Shown here one piece after another: positions 42,411-51,635 of a stretch of 64,000 bases of DNA. A program made the position numbers and the translations under genes. Under the pieces are notes generated by a model, which did no database searches, had not been told where the DNA came from, and saw nothing but the letters and a program-made list of their open reading frames with translations. This stretch comes from Metaphire vulgaris. Taxonomy: Eukaryota; Annelida; Clitellata; Crassiclitellata; Megascolecidae. Each line of letters opens with the position of its first letter. Within the stretch, counting starts at the first letter, position 1. Where the stretch lies: positions 5,535,828-5,599,827 of the forward strand of contig CM030851.1 in the NCBI GenBank assembly GCA_018105865.1, given 5' to 3'.

Positions 42411-42692
42411 AATGTGGGTGGTCTTAACGACTTTAATGCTGGCTACTAGCTCAATTAAACAAAGCCAGGTGTCACTGCAGCCCAACTCTGTTTATGATTA
42501 TTGGCAACTATTTGCACCCAAGTATTTGCCTTACATGCCAAGTATTTGCTGAGGCGAATACTAACGAAAAATGAGATACTCGGCAGAGGCAAATGCCAAG
42601 GCAATTTTCAGTTGATCCCTACAAAATATACCAAATATTCATGCCCTAGCAAAATAAACTTGAATAATTAAGTGCAACAAAATGAATGTAAC
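42411..42692. other. intronic, nothing recognised
   Basis: AT-rich; AGTATTTGCC occurs twice near 42520-42545. Ends at the donor site of the host exon. Confidence 0.3.
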
Positions 42693-42818
42693 CTGAAGGC
42701 TCATTTTGTTGAAGAGGCAATGGCCACACAGCAGCAACACATAAAATCAATGAACAGTAGCCGCAATATTGCTGCCTGATAGCATCATAAATAAACATGC
42801 GAACACGCTCAATGTCAT
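42693..42818 (-). CDS. ICE1: ICE1-like host gene, exon 5 (126 nt)
   Basis: Acceptor TTTCTGTTGCTGTTGTTTTTAG (taken in two parts, last base 42819) and donor TCAG|GTTACA. Length 2+123+1 nt: enters in phase 1 after exon 4 and leaves in phase 1 to exon 6. Encodes DIERVRMFIYDAIRQQYCGY, CSLILCVAAVWPLPLQQ and NEPS. The R-V-R-x-F-x-Y-x-x-x helix followed by L-I/L-x-x-V-x-x-V-W-P matches the ICE1 segment I recall before its A-R-Q-R helix. Confidence 0.75.
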
Positions 42819-43067
42819 CTAAAAACAACAGCAACAGAAAAAATAACAAATTCATAACAACATACAAGCAAAGTATCACAGTAAGAAACAAAATATAAAC
42901 GATGAACTTGCAATTTAAATAGCCTAGGACAGTGCTCCCCAAGCCCTTAAGCTTAGTGGACCAGTATAAAATTTTGCTGTTGCACCTGGGACCGGTGCCA
43001 CTTGAAAAATTCTCCTTCCCAAAATGTGACATTAAATATTTCATATGTACATGCTTAGCCAATTCTA

Positions 43068-43200
43068 TATACTGTATTTTCACGCATAAACCACACACAC
43101 ACACACACGTATACCGCGCAGTTTTGGGTAGTTTATGTTTTAAAAATTGCATAGCACGCAAACATGTATACCACACATGGCAAATGTGACCTAACTGATA
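43068..43200. mobile_element. single end of the CCGTATTTT element family with (CA)n
   Basis: TATACTGTATTTTCACGCATA (43070) then CACACACACACACACG and GTATACCGCGCAGTTTTGGG, GTAGTTTATGTTTTAAAAA. Very similar to 57556-57640 including GGTTTTGGGTAGTTTATG. No matching right end nearby, so this is a solo or truncated arm. Confidence 0.6.
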
Positions 43201-43324
43201 TGTCATGTGCCTGGGCAGATTTTATCACGGGCTAGAGGGTGTCTGTTTTGTGTGTGTTCAATTATTTTACTCTGTCGTTACATTGCTTGTCTGAGTGTTT
43301 GCTTATGAGGTGTGTGCGTGTGTG

Positions 43325-43360
43325 ACACTGTGTGTGTGTGTGTGTGTGTGTGTGTTGTGT
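43325..43360. repeat. (GT)n microsatellite
   Basis: About 13 GT dinucleotides at 43329-43354, with looser GTGTGT around. Confidence 0.95.
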
Positions 43361-43689
43361 ATCTGTGTGACTGTAGGTGTGCATGTACACATGCGAGGGT
43401 TTTAGCCCATTGATTGTTTGAGTTGCTGGCTCTGTTCTGTGTATAACCGTATGCTTGCTACAATGTGTGCAAGTATGCATGTGTATTGCTTATGGAATGA
43501 CTAGGCATTCTTGAGCTCTGTGTATATCTGTATGTATGTTTGTAGGTATGCAAGTGAGTGTATGCGCGCCTGCTGTTTTCGCATTCCAGCTGACCACTGG
43601 CATGTCCACATTGTCCAGTGGTTCCATTAATACAATGCTGCTGGGCTATCGTTTAGAGGCAATTGTCATGACAGTGTTACATTGAGTGA

Positions 43690-44072
43690 CAGTGGCGTAG
43701 CCAGAATTTCCAGAAGGGGGATTTTGATTTTTGGTTTTGACCACGACCAACTTCAGAAAAATTTTGACAAGCAAAAAAGGTCATTTCCTCTATTTTTTCT
43801 TTCCTGACAAGCAAAAAAAGCTCCTCTCTATTTTTTCCTGACAAGCAAATAAAGTCGTCATCACCTCATCTCTATTTTCTCCCACCACGTGCTGACAAGC
43901 AAAAAAAATCATCACCTCTTAAACCATTACATTCTATAGCCAAAGGGGGGTTTTGACCCCCAAAATCATGTCCCAAAATTAAAAATGCATAGAAACTCAT
44001 TAAAAATATTTTGTTTTCGGAGGCAGCCAAGAGGGGTTTTAACCCCCAAAACCTCCCTTGGCTATACCATTG
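43690..44072. mobile_element. hAT-type MITE (CAGTGGCGTAGCCAG), 383 bp
   Basis: Inverted ends CAGTGGCGTAGCCAGAA and CAATGGTATAGCCAAGG with an exact 8-bp duplication TTGAGTGA at 43682-43689 and 44073-44080. Internal TGACAAGCAAAAAA words occur at 43766, 43804, 43839 and 43891. Confidence 0.85.
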
Positions 44073-44083
44073 TTGAGTGATCC

Positions 44084-44164
44084 TTAACCCCTTAACTGTG
44101 TATTTAACTGTAACTCAATGTAAAAATGGACGGATATATCCGGGGTTCCCAGTTAAGGGGTTAA
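44084..44164. mobile_element. 81-bp TTAA mini-element
   Basis: TTAA at 44084-44087 and 44161-44164 with 15-bp inverted ends TTAACCCCTTAACTG. The 50-bp interior holds the palindrome CGGATATATCCG. Ends match copy C of the TTAA family (TTAACCCCTT), so it is probably an extreme internal deletion derivative. Confidence 0.75.
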
Positions 44165-44475
44165 TAGGTAGAAGCCTTATCTTGTCTTGAACTGTCTTTG
44201 CTCCGAAGATTGGCTGCATTGTGGACTGCCTTCCTCCAAGTGTTACGGTCTTTTGTTGTTCTTGTCGCCTGCTCTATAGTGAGTCCTGTCCATTCTTTTA
44301 TGTTGTCTTCCCACTTTTTTCTTGGTATGCCTCTTTTTCGTGATCCTGGCATTGTGCCTTGCATTATTTCTTTCTCTAGCCAGTCCTGTTTTGTTAGCAA
44401 AATATGTCCCCAGTAATTCAGTTTTCTTTTCTTTACTTTTTCCAATAGGGTTCTTTGCACTCCTGCTTTACCCAA
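44165..44475 (-). mobile_element. LINE C-terminus (104-codon open frame)
   Basis: KRKLNYWGHILLTKQDWLEK, MPGSRKRGIPRKKWEDNIKE, WTGLTIEQATRTTKDRNTWR and KAVHNAANLRS. Same type as 1-423 and 3313-3525. The 3' end abuts the TTAA mini-element. Confidence 0.85.
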
Positions 44476-44909
44476 TACATTGCCTTGACACAGGTAAAAG
44501 ACCTTTCCGGCATTGGCGTGATCCTGCCATCAGCATTGGAGGAGACAGAAACATTTTTTTAAAGTATGCCCACTTGTAAATAATCTAGTTATGCATTATT
44601 GATATTGGGGGTACTGTCCCCCGTGGTTTATGCCTCTGCTTTCCCTATCACTATTCCGTTAGTCTGGATTGCTAAACCCCTAAATGCCAAATCCCTACAA
44701 TAGGCTACTTGAACACTGCAACAATTATGAGCAAGAAACCTAACCTTCAAAGTGTTCACTATTTTAAATAACGCTGCACTAATTAGTAGCTTGTGTTGCT
44801 CAGTCTCGGCCACTGCACCTTATGATGAAGTACAATGATTACGTGACTTCTAAAGAAACTGTTACCAGCTTAAATTCAAAGCATGTAAGCTGCATCCAAT
44901 AGATATAAC
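44476..44909. other. intronic, nothing recognised
   Basis: No supported frame. TGGGGGTACTGTCCCCCGTG near 44608 can form a short hairpin. Confidence 0.3.
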
Positions 44910-44985
44910 AGTAAGTAAGTAAAATCTTGCAAATTCCTATAGCACTTTCGAAACAGGTACAGCAGAAGCTGCTTATTCTTAGGTG
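44910..44985 (-). repeat. retroelement 3'-tail repeat with (TAAG)n, copy 3
   Basis: AGTAAGTAAGTAAAATCTTG, CTATAGCACTTTCGAAA and GCTGCTTATTCTTAGG, as at 24780 and 34424. Confidence 0.65.
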
Positions 44986-45423
44986 AATTGCTTGTCTTAC
45001 TTCTTCTTCAGTTATCAATGGATCTTCTATTGTCGAGTCATTTGTTGTTATCTGTTCCTTGGTATCATTATACAAGTTTTTAACATATTCTTTCCATCTG
45101 TTTAATATTTCATCATTTGTATTAATAACTTTCCATTTTTGCAGTGTTTGCAGATCTGATTTGCTGTCCATGAACATGCTGACAATGTCTGCAAACGTTA
45201 GATTGCGTAATTTTTCTCCATAGCACCTTATGCCTACTTCCAGGGCTTCAATTGCTATTTTAAAAATGGCATACAGGATGACAATGAAAAGTGTTGGAGA
45301 CGGCATGCATCCATGTCTCAGGCCTACATATGTCTGAAACCATTCCAACACTTCAGTATCTATCTTCACCTCATTTTCTGATTTTTTTTTGTATATTGCC
45401 TGTATTAAATGGCATAATAACAT
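44986..45423 (-). mobile_element. rearranged LINE RT fragment
   Basis: From 45423 downward: LIQAIYKKKSENEVKIDTEV, YVGLRHGCMPSPTLF, LRNLTFADIVSMF (catalytic YADD decayed to FADI). At about 45145 it switches to KWKVINTNDEILNRWKEYVK and PLITEEEVRQAI, which normally lies upstream of RT. So two pieces are joined in the wrong order. Confidence 0.7.
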
Positions 45424-45526
45424 AATCTAAAAGATCTAAAATATCAACCATACTAAGAAACAATATCTTCTTCTCTGTAATACCAGTATGGAAAAATTGT
45501 GGCAAATATCATGAAATATAGCTTAC

Positions 45527-45558
45527 CCTTTAGTCGACAAAGACTAACAAACACACAG
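45527..45558 (-). CDS. ICE1: ICE1-like host gene, exon 4 (32-nt microexon)
   Basis: The acceptor GTGGTTGTTTGTTTCAG is excellent, and the donor AAAGG|GTAAGC is strong. The 32 nt run 1+30+1, completing the TG left by exon 3 to TGC and handing one G to exon 5. Encodes CVFVSLCRLK. The joined exons 3-4-5 read NMALC, CVFVSLCRLKG, DDIERVRMF, resembling an L-C-R-V-Y-x-x-L-C-R-Q-L-G-D segment I recall from ICE1. Confidence 0.7.
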
Positions 45559-45960
45559 CTGAAACAAACAACCACAGAGCCAGAATGTATCTCAGTTTGA
45601 TCTACTGTTATTTGGTACATTTTCAAAATAAAAAATCTCTTTATTGTTATTTGGTACCTCTTCAAAATAAAAATTCTCTTTATCGCTATTCTCTGTCTAT
45701 TTCACTGATACTTTTAAAAGTTTTGTAGGTCACCATCTCAGGCATTTATCATATTCTGCCCATTTGTAAAGAAACACACACCAGGACGATAAGCAAAATT
45801 TTGGATTTAAATAAAATATAAAATTTAAATAAAATAAAATAAATAAATAAAATATATAAAATAAATAATTTAAAATATTTTGAATTTAATCAGGTAATAG
45901 TTGAATTGCATTAATGACATCTGTTTAGGTTGGAGTATAGTTGTTGAGATGTCAAAGGGC
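45559..45960. other. AT-rich intronic sequence
   Basis: Contains a local duplicate (TTTATTGTTATTTGGTACC at 45639 and a near copy at 45604) and AAATAAAATAAATAAAT runs at 45815-45870. Confidence 0.5.
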
Positions 45961-46048
45961 TTTTGTTGTAGGCCTCAGCCTTGTTACAGCGCTATAGAAA
46001 TTGTCCATGAATGAATGAATGAATGAATGAATGAATTAATTAATTAAT
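45961..46048 (+). mobile_element. LINE 3' tail with (GAAT)n
   Basis: GGCCTCAGCCTTGTTACAGC, GCTATAGAAATTGTCC and (ATGA)n from 46006 to 46034. Extremely truncated CR1-like tail. Confidence 0.65.
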
Positions 46049-46075
46049 GTATTGACTTGTTTGTAAGTAAGTAAT

Positions 46076-46347
46076 GCTGGTGATCAAATGCCGTTATCTA
46101 CTTCGGTTGGGTCACAGCAATCAACTAGTCGTCCCTCCTCCTCTCAAGACAGCGGGTTTCGGTGACAGATCCTTTTGGTGCGGAAATCCTGCTTCATGGA
46201 ATTTGCTCCTGAAGACAGTGACAACTGAGACACTCCCTGATCGGTTCCGGAAACAGTTGAAGATGAATTTGTTTAACAGCTCGTTTTGTAAAGCACTCTT
46301 GACTTTGCTTGATAGCCATGTTTACTGCTCTTAAGAAATTGTCTTGA

Positions 46348-46405
<58 letters not shown>
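46076..46405 (+). mobile_element. CR1-like LINE 3' end with (AAT)n
   Basis: LRLGHSNQLVVPPPLKTAGF, DRSFWCGNPASWNLLLK, DRFRKQLKMNLFN then the CTCTTGACTTTGCTTGATAG tail and (AAT)n at 46349-46403. One continuous 86-codon frame. Confidence 0.8.
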
Positions 46406-46979
46406 TTGACTTTTGCCAAATCCTTGGTGCACATTAAAGCTGACGTTTCATGTAAAATTTTGCACACATGAATTTTCATATGCACTAGGGACTGACCAGA
46501 TAGGTATTTTCCACCAGATACCGGATTCACGATTTTGGGTCAACATTTGTCAGATCCGGATCGAAGCAAATATTACTGCACAAGATTAGAATGGTCCTAA
46601 CTTACTACTTATGTTACCAGTCACCAATAGTCACTTAATAGTCACTATTCAGTTACTGTATGTAGCCTCAACTAATTCTTTGTGTGACGTAATTCTAGTT
46701 AAATTTATAACTTTGCAGGTGTGTTAGTTAACTTCAATTAAGTTGCTCTTCATTAAAACATGAAATGTGACAATAATATTTGGATTCAGTAGTTTTGTGG
46801 ACATAAGTATTTGACAAATCTTGATATTGCATAATACCACACTATCTGGCCAAGTGAATGTCTGGAGTGGTTTCCGGTCATTCCCAAATGCACACACAGA
46901 CTACAAAAAATTATAGGGAACATTGCACCACATCAATCAGGTTTCACAACTGGTTGCTTCATCATTGTTGATTTGATCA
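46406..46979. other. intronic, nothing recognised
   Basis: CCAGATACCGGATTC and GTCAGATCCGGATCG at 46510-46565 are GC-rich palindromic words. Otherwise AT-rich and unassigned. Confidence 0.3.
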
Positions 46980-47740
46980 TGGCACCCCACTCACTGTCTG
47001 AACTGTACATGCAATACAATTCAATTGTCCTTTATACGCTTATGTCGACACTGGAATTGGACCATGGAATACGTCTAGACACCAAAATCGCCATCTATAC
47101 AGCAGCAGTGCTCAACACATTACTACAGTATATGGCAGTGAATCATGGGTCCTATATCGCCACAACATGCGCAAACTGAACAGCTTTCATATGCGTTGCC
47201 TCTGGCGCTTTGCCCATGTCAAATTTGAAGACAAAATCCCAGATACAGAAGTCACAAAGATTTGTCATATCTCTGGAATTGAGGCTTTCCTAATGAGGTC
47301 AACGCTACGCTGGTCAGGTCATGTTTCCCATATGGGGATCACCGACTTCCCAAAATGGTATTCTATAGCCAGCTTGAAGATGGTAAAAGAACATGATGGG
47401 GACAGAGAAAGCATCACAAGGACAAACTGAAAGCCACCATGAAGCTGTGCAAACTCAACCCTAAAGACTTCGAGACAATGGCCGTGGATAGAACATCATG
47501 GCGCTCAGTATGCAAGACTGGAGTTGAAAACTTTGAAAGGGACTGTATAGACCTTCTGCGAGAAAAATGGGCGAGGCGAAAGATGCCCAAATCACCTGCC
47601 TCTGGTGACTACAGATGTGACATATGTGGGCGTTTTTGCTTATCACGAATCGGACTGCTCTCGCACAAACGTGTGCATCTGCGTTGAGATCCGTCGTATC
47701 GACGGCTCAGTCCATCATCATCATCATCATCATCATGTTG
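46980..47740 (+). mobile_element. LINE C-terminus ending in a C2H2 zinc finger, (CAT)n tail
   Basis: STLELDHGIRLDTKIAIYTA, then SESWVLYRHNMRKLNSF, FHMRCLWRFAHVKFEDKIPD, AFLMRSTLRWSGHVSHMG, and FETMAVDRTSWRSVCKTG. It ends with YRCDICGRFCLSRIGLLSH and KRVH, a C-x2-C-x12-H-x3-H finger in the last 30 residues before the stop at 47685. Tail (CAT)n 47714-47736. Two frameshifts (47160 and 47430). Confidence 0.8.
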
Positions 47741-48090
47741 ACATTAAATCCGCCTTTGACTCTGTTGACTGAGCCACTCTATGGAGCTCCTGATGTTCAA
47801 TTCAGACTGATTATTGCAAATCTGCTTGACCACACAGGAGGATGGGTTCAGAAAGGCAACAACTTCTCACACCAACCAGCTCCAGGGCCTGACAGGGCTG
47901 CATCCTGGTCCCTTTGCTATTTCTGGTGACAATTGACTGGATCCTTGAACATCTCAGTCAATGTGAGAACTGAAGTCAGGAAAAAACGATTCATGGACAT
48001 GGACTATGCAGATGATGCTGCCCTCTTCCTACCTAACAACACTCATGCAATCAGCGCACTGCAGCCAATGGCAGCAGCCTTTGCACTGTT
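47741..48090 (+). mobile_element. LINE RT fragment (YADD)
   Basis: DIKSAFDSVD directly after the (CAT)n tract, then CILVPLLF-like sequence in another frame and MDMDYADDAALFLPNN with catalytic YADD. Same LINE type as 46980-47740 but in the wrong order, so a separate copy or a rearrangement. Confidence 0.65.
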
Positions 48091-48539
48091 TTGGTTAAAC
48101 TAGTAGAGAACAGAAAGGGGTAAAAATACTCCCCAACTTGCTATGGTATACCCACCCCGCGACAGCCGACCTCATTCCTGCTCTGCCCCACCTCGTGGCT
48201 TTTGTCTCTAACCCCTGCCCATCATTAGCTAGTTACAGTTTATGCTGCAGACAATGCATCGGTTTTCAGAACTTTTCACCTGCATACGCATACAGACCAC
48301 AGTACTGTACACTGTACAGCAGCAACATGTACTCTGGGGTCTGTATGTAAACATTCTAAAACACAGACACAGCCCACTAGCTCATGACATACAGCATTAA
48401 TACAGCTTCTCGCCAATTGGTCGACTATGTGTGATAAGAAATGCAGCAACTTGTCATTTGTTCATGAGCTGACCCCATCCCCAAAGGCAACTCGTGGAGT
48501 TAGTCCCCACATCAATTGGTCCCCTTGAATTCTTGAATC
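48091..48539. other. no recognised feature
   Basis: Non-repetitive; CTGTACACTGTACAGCAG palindrome at 48307. Confidence 0.3.
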
Positions 48540-49005
48540 CATGACACTTAATCCCACGAAACTTAATGCCGCGACATTTAGTCCCGGACATATAATCCCG
48601 CTGACAGATAATCCCATTAATCTCGGCACACTTAATACGGTGACACTTAATTCCTTTAGAACCCATATGTAAACTCATATATATATATATTATATATATA
48701 TTATATATTAATAGGTATCTGAATAATAGTCATATTTGACAAGTAACATACATGACTTTGACGGCTAGTAGAGGCAGAATATAGGCTCATTTATATTGCA
48801 TTGTTAATGATTTCCAATATTACTTTCATGCTGACTGCATATTAGCATTTTAAATAATGATACATATCCTCTTCAGTGTTGTCACATTTGGCGAGGGATT
48901 AAGTGTCACGATATTAAGTGTCACGAGATTATCTGTCTGCAGGATTAAATGTCTGGGACTAAATGTCGTGGTATTAAGCGTAGCGGGATTAATTGTCGTG
49001 ATACC
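48540..49005. repeat. two inverted GACACTTAATCCC 15-bp-period arrays
   Basis: Left array 48540-48660: GACACTTAATCCCAC, AAACTTAATGCCGC, GACATTTAGTCCCG and others. Right array 48893-49000: GGATTAAGTGTCACG, ATATTAAGTGTCACG, GGACTAAATGTCGTG, which is the same word on the other strand. The arrays can pair as a stem around an AT-rich centre with (AT)n at 48678-48712. Suggests a fold-back element of about 465 bp. Confidence 0.65.
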
Positions 49006-49064
49006 AAATTCCTATCCCTGCCCCTGCAAGACTCCTGCCTGCCCTGCCCCATGCAGCCCTCTAG

Positions 49065-49351
49065 GTTGAAGCTGTCTTGGTATAAAACGAAAGTACATAA
49101 CTCGGATGCTGGCGCTCAAATCAACACAACACTCATAGATGATATGCTAGTGGAAGCATAACATCTGGGCAATAAGTTTATCTCTGATGGTTACTGCAGC
49201 CATAAGAAGAATCGATCTAGCATCTTCAGCCACAGTCACTCACAGAGTCACTCATTACAATCAAATGGTCCAGGAAACTCTCTCAACCCACCAAATTACT
49301 ACAGTGCCACACTCTGGTACTATCAGTGCTGCTCTATGGTGCTGAAACCTG
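49065..49351 (+). mobile_element. LINE fragment, thumb region
   Basis: KLSWYKTKVHNSDAGAQI, LGNKFISDGYCSH, then in shifted frames DLASSATVTHRV and SRKLSQPTKLLQCHTLV, LLYGAETWTV. It is interrupted at 49352 by a LINE tail and resumes at 49434. Confidence 0.7.
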
Positions 49352-49433
49352 GACAGTAATTTGCTGTGGGAGCGCTTCTGATTGATTTTTCAGAAGAGGC
49401 ACTATACAAATATTTTGTTACATTACATTACAT
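49352..49433 (+). mobile_element. solo LINE tail with (ACATT)n
   Basis: GAGCGCTTCTGATTGATTTT, AGAAGAGGCACTATACAAAT and TTACATTACATTACAT. It is the last ~80 bp of the family at 37432-39557, inserted into another LINE. Confidence 0.65.
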
Positions 49434-49760
49434 ATAGACATTTACCGGGCAAACCACATCATCAATCTGGCAATATCAGCAGTCGTTGAGATGGCACTGC
49501 TTGTCCTTAAGTGGGCATGTTGCCCACACGGCTGAAGACATTCCAGTGAAACAGGCCTTCGGCTGTTGATTGACTGCAGATGGCATGGCTCTTTCACTGC
49601 AGTGGAAACTACCTCCTGGCAAATTAGGAGGACCTGGCTTTCACATATTCACGAGGACTCCAACATGCAGCACTGTGAACAGGAGAACTTGAAAAGGGAC
49701 AAGAAGCAGTGCAATGGCCACCAGTTATGCAGCGATGATGATGACAAAGTACATTGCATA
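49434..49760 (+). mobile_element. LINE C-terminus, continuation of 49065-49351
   Basis: LSGHVAHTAEDIPVKQAFG in one frame and IRRTWLSHIHEDSNMQ in another, ending in a GATGATGATGAC tail. Matches the G-H-V-x-R and R-R-T-W motifs of other copies here. Confidence 0.7.
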
Positions 49761-49979
49761 ACATAAAAAAACAGAGGTCCTCAACCTTTTTGTCCCAGCA
49801 TACCCCTGCGATTGTTTTGGAATATGATGCCTACTCCCCCCCACCCAAACCCGAAAACTCCTGCCCCACCCCAAATCGCTCTCCAAAAGAAGTATATTTG
49901 CAAATGATGACTATAAACGTAGCCTACATTTCAAAGTTGCTAAATAGCATCCACATGTAGACAACTCATGCAGCTTCAG

Positions 49980-50765
49980 TCATAAAGTCCTTCGGTTGCA
50001 TTCCACAGGTGCACACACACATCAGAGTCAGTAAGAGGGTTGAACCTGCCTAGCAGCCATCAGAGCTTCAATTCGGGGGTGGGGGGGGTAGTGGGGGTGG
50101 TTTGGACAGTGCCATGAACAAAAGAGCAAGAAACTTCGTTTTTGTGGAGAAGATGGCTGAGAACTCTTGCCCACAGAGGTAGGTGCTTGGGAACATCAGC
50201 AACAACTTAATAGGCTCCACAACAGCAGGGTAGGACTGAAACATTCGGCACCATAACTTTGTCAGAGGGAAGAGTCGAATGCATCTCCCGCGGTGGAGTC
50301 GTTGATGAAGTCGATGAATTGCTCATGGATGGATTCAGAAATGGCTTTGAAATCCACACTGAATGGGTTGCATGTCATCTTCAAATCAACATCATTCAGA
50401 TCAGGGAAGTACTCTGGAACTCGTTCCACAAGGAGGAGAAGTGGGGCTCAACTTGTTGTCGTAGGCCTATATCAGCAACATCTTTTTTCATTTCGCGTTA
50501 TTGCGATATTGTCGAATACGGTGAAATTTCCTTCAATGACATTGGCTTCCCACAGTTGAAGCTTCATCGCGAAAGCTCGAACTTTAAAACAAAATCGATC
50601 ACCATATTGATGCTCCCTTGCAGCGATTTGTTCAGCTCATTAAGGCGTGTGAATGCATCATTCAAGTAGGCCAATTTCAGAAGCCATTCCTGATCCGTGA
50701 GTTTTGCGGCATGAACTTGGTATTTGGTGTTGTTGCCACTATGGCTGAAGAATTCGGCCTAACTC
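49980..50765 (-). pseudogene. hAT transposase remnant (ZBED5/Buster-like)
   Basis: On the minus strand: AAKLTDQEWLLKLAYLNDAF, TRLNELNKSLQG, KFELSR, later DLKMTCNPFSVDFKAI, and VVEPIKLLLMFPSTYLCGQE, FSAIFSTKTKF. The last block is the C-terminal hAT dimerisation domain (P-S/T-T-Y-L-C-E-x-x-F-S). At least three frameshifts and stops. The N-terminal BED finger and catalytic DDE part are absent. Confidence 0.75.
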
Positions 50766-50816
50766 ATGCACACATGGCGCACACTTACATGTACTGTACA
50801 ATTAGTGTGCATTGTA

Positions 50817-51351
50817 CAGTGTTGGCCAAATTATTAGAAATTTTCTAAACTGTTGGAGTCCGGACTTCGAGCTTGCAGACCTCTGAAGGTAGGGGTAGGC
50901 CTAGAGGTAGGCTTAGGGGTAGACCTAGGGGTAGGGGTATGCCTAGGGGAAGGCCTAGGTTTAGGGTGGGGGAAGGGGTAAGGGGCCCCAGGGGTAGGGT
51001 AAACCTAGAGGTAGGGGTAGGCCTAGGGGTAGGGGTATGGGTAGGTCTGAGGGGCCTGCCCCCCCCCTGGTACCCCAACCCCTGGCTTACCCCCTGGGCC
51101 TACCCCTGAGGTGGGGGTGGGGCCTGGGGGTAGGGTACTAGAGGGGTAGGCCTGGCCCAGGCATAGGGCACTACCCCTAGGCCTACCCCTACCCCTACCC
51201 AGGCCTACCCCAACCCCTAGGCTTACCCCTACCTCTAGGCCGACCCCTAGGTCTACCTCTAGGCATACCCCTACTCTACCCTTTGAAGGTCTGCAAGCTC
51301 AAAGTCCAGAACCAACAGTTTCGAAAATTTCTAATAATTTGGCCAACACTG
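50817..51351. mobile_element. Tc1/mariner-type fold-back MITE with GGGGTAGGCCTA loop
   Basis: TA at 50815-50816 and 51352-51353. Arms CAGTGTTGGCCAAATTATTA match in inverted orientation for about 75 bp to CTTCGAGCTTGCAGACC. Between them, 50880-51290 consists of GGGGTAGGCCTAGAGG-type units on the left and their complement on the right, so nearly the whole 535 bp can fold back. No ORF of substance. Confidence 0.85.
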
Positions 51352-51635
51352 TATATGACAAAGTTTCATATTCCAAAAAAACTTTTAACATACGCCAGCA
51401 CCGGGACGGCGTACCCCTTGAAAAGCCTCTGACGTACCCCATGGGGTACGCGTACCCCAGGTTGAGAACCGCCGATATAAAAGAAAAGGTCTTACTCCTG
51501 CAGAGAAATATATTCATTAATATTGCATATCCCCTTCAAATATACAGTAAATGTGAAAACTAAACCATGTCCCCAATCTCCTTTTATATAAACAATGACA
51601 GTAAGATTGATGAATGCAACAATACCAATACTCAC

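Larger units (their letters stand above)
49772..51474. mobile_element. hAT element (CAGNGGTYCTCAACCT ends) with transposase remnant
   Basis: Left end CAGAGGTCCTCAACCTTTTT and right end (inverted) CGGCGGTTCTCAACCTGGGG, the terminus type common to Charlie-like hAT transposons. Flanks TAAAAAAA and ATATAAAA are only roughly alike, so no clean 8-bp duplication. It encloses a transposase remnant and a nested Tc1-like fold-back MITE (50817-51351). Confidence 0.7.

Noticed and set aside
42646..43206. 186-codon minus-strand ORF as a single membrane protein gene
   Set aside because: Only the 126 nt between good splice sites belong to the host gene; the hydrophobic part is the pyrimidine-rich intron read through.
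40035..49005. CRISPR-like arrays
   Set aside because: Period is 15 bp with no unique spacers, in a eukaryotic genome.
50259..50669. 136-codon plus-strand ORF
   Set aside because: It is the antisense of a hAT transposase remnant, whose motifs are clear on the minus strand.
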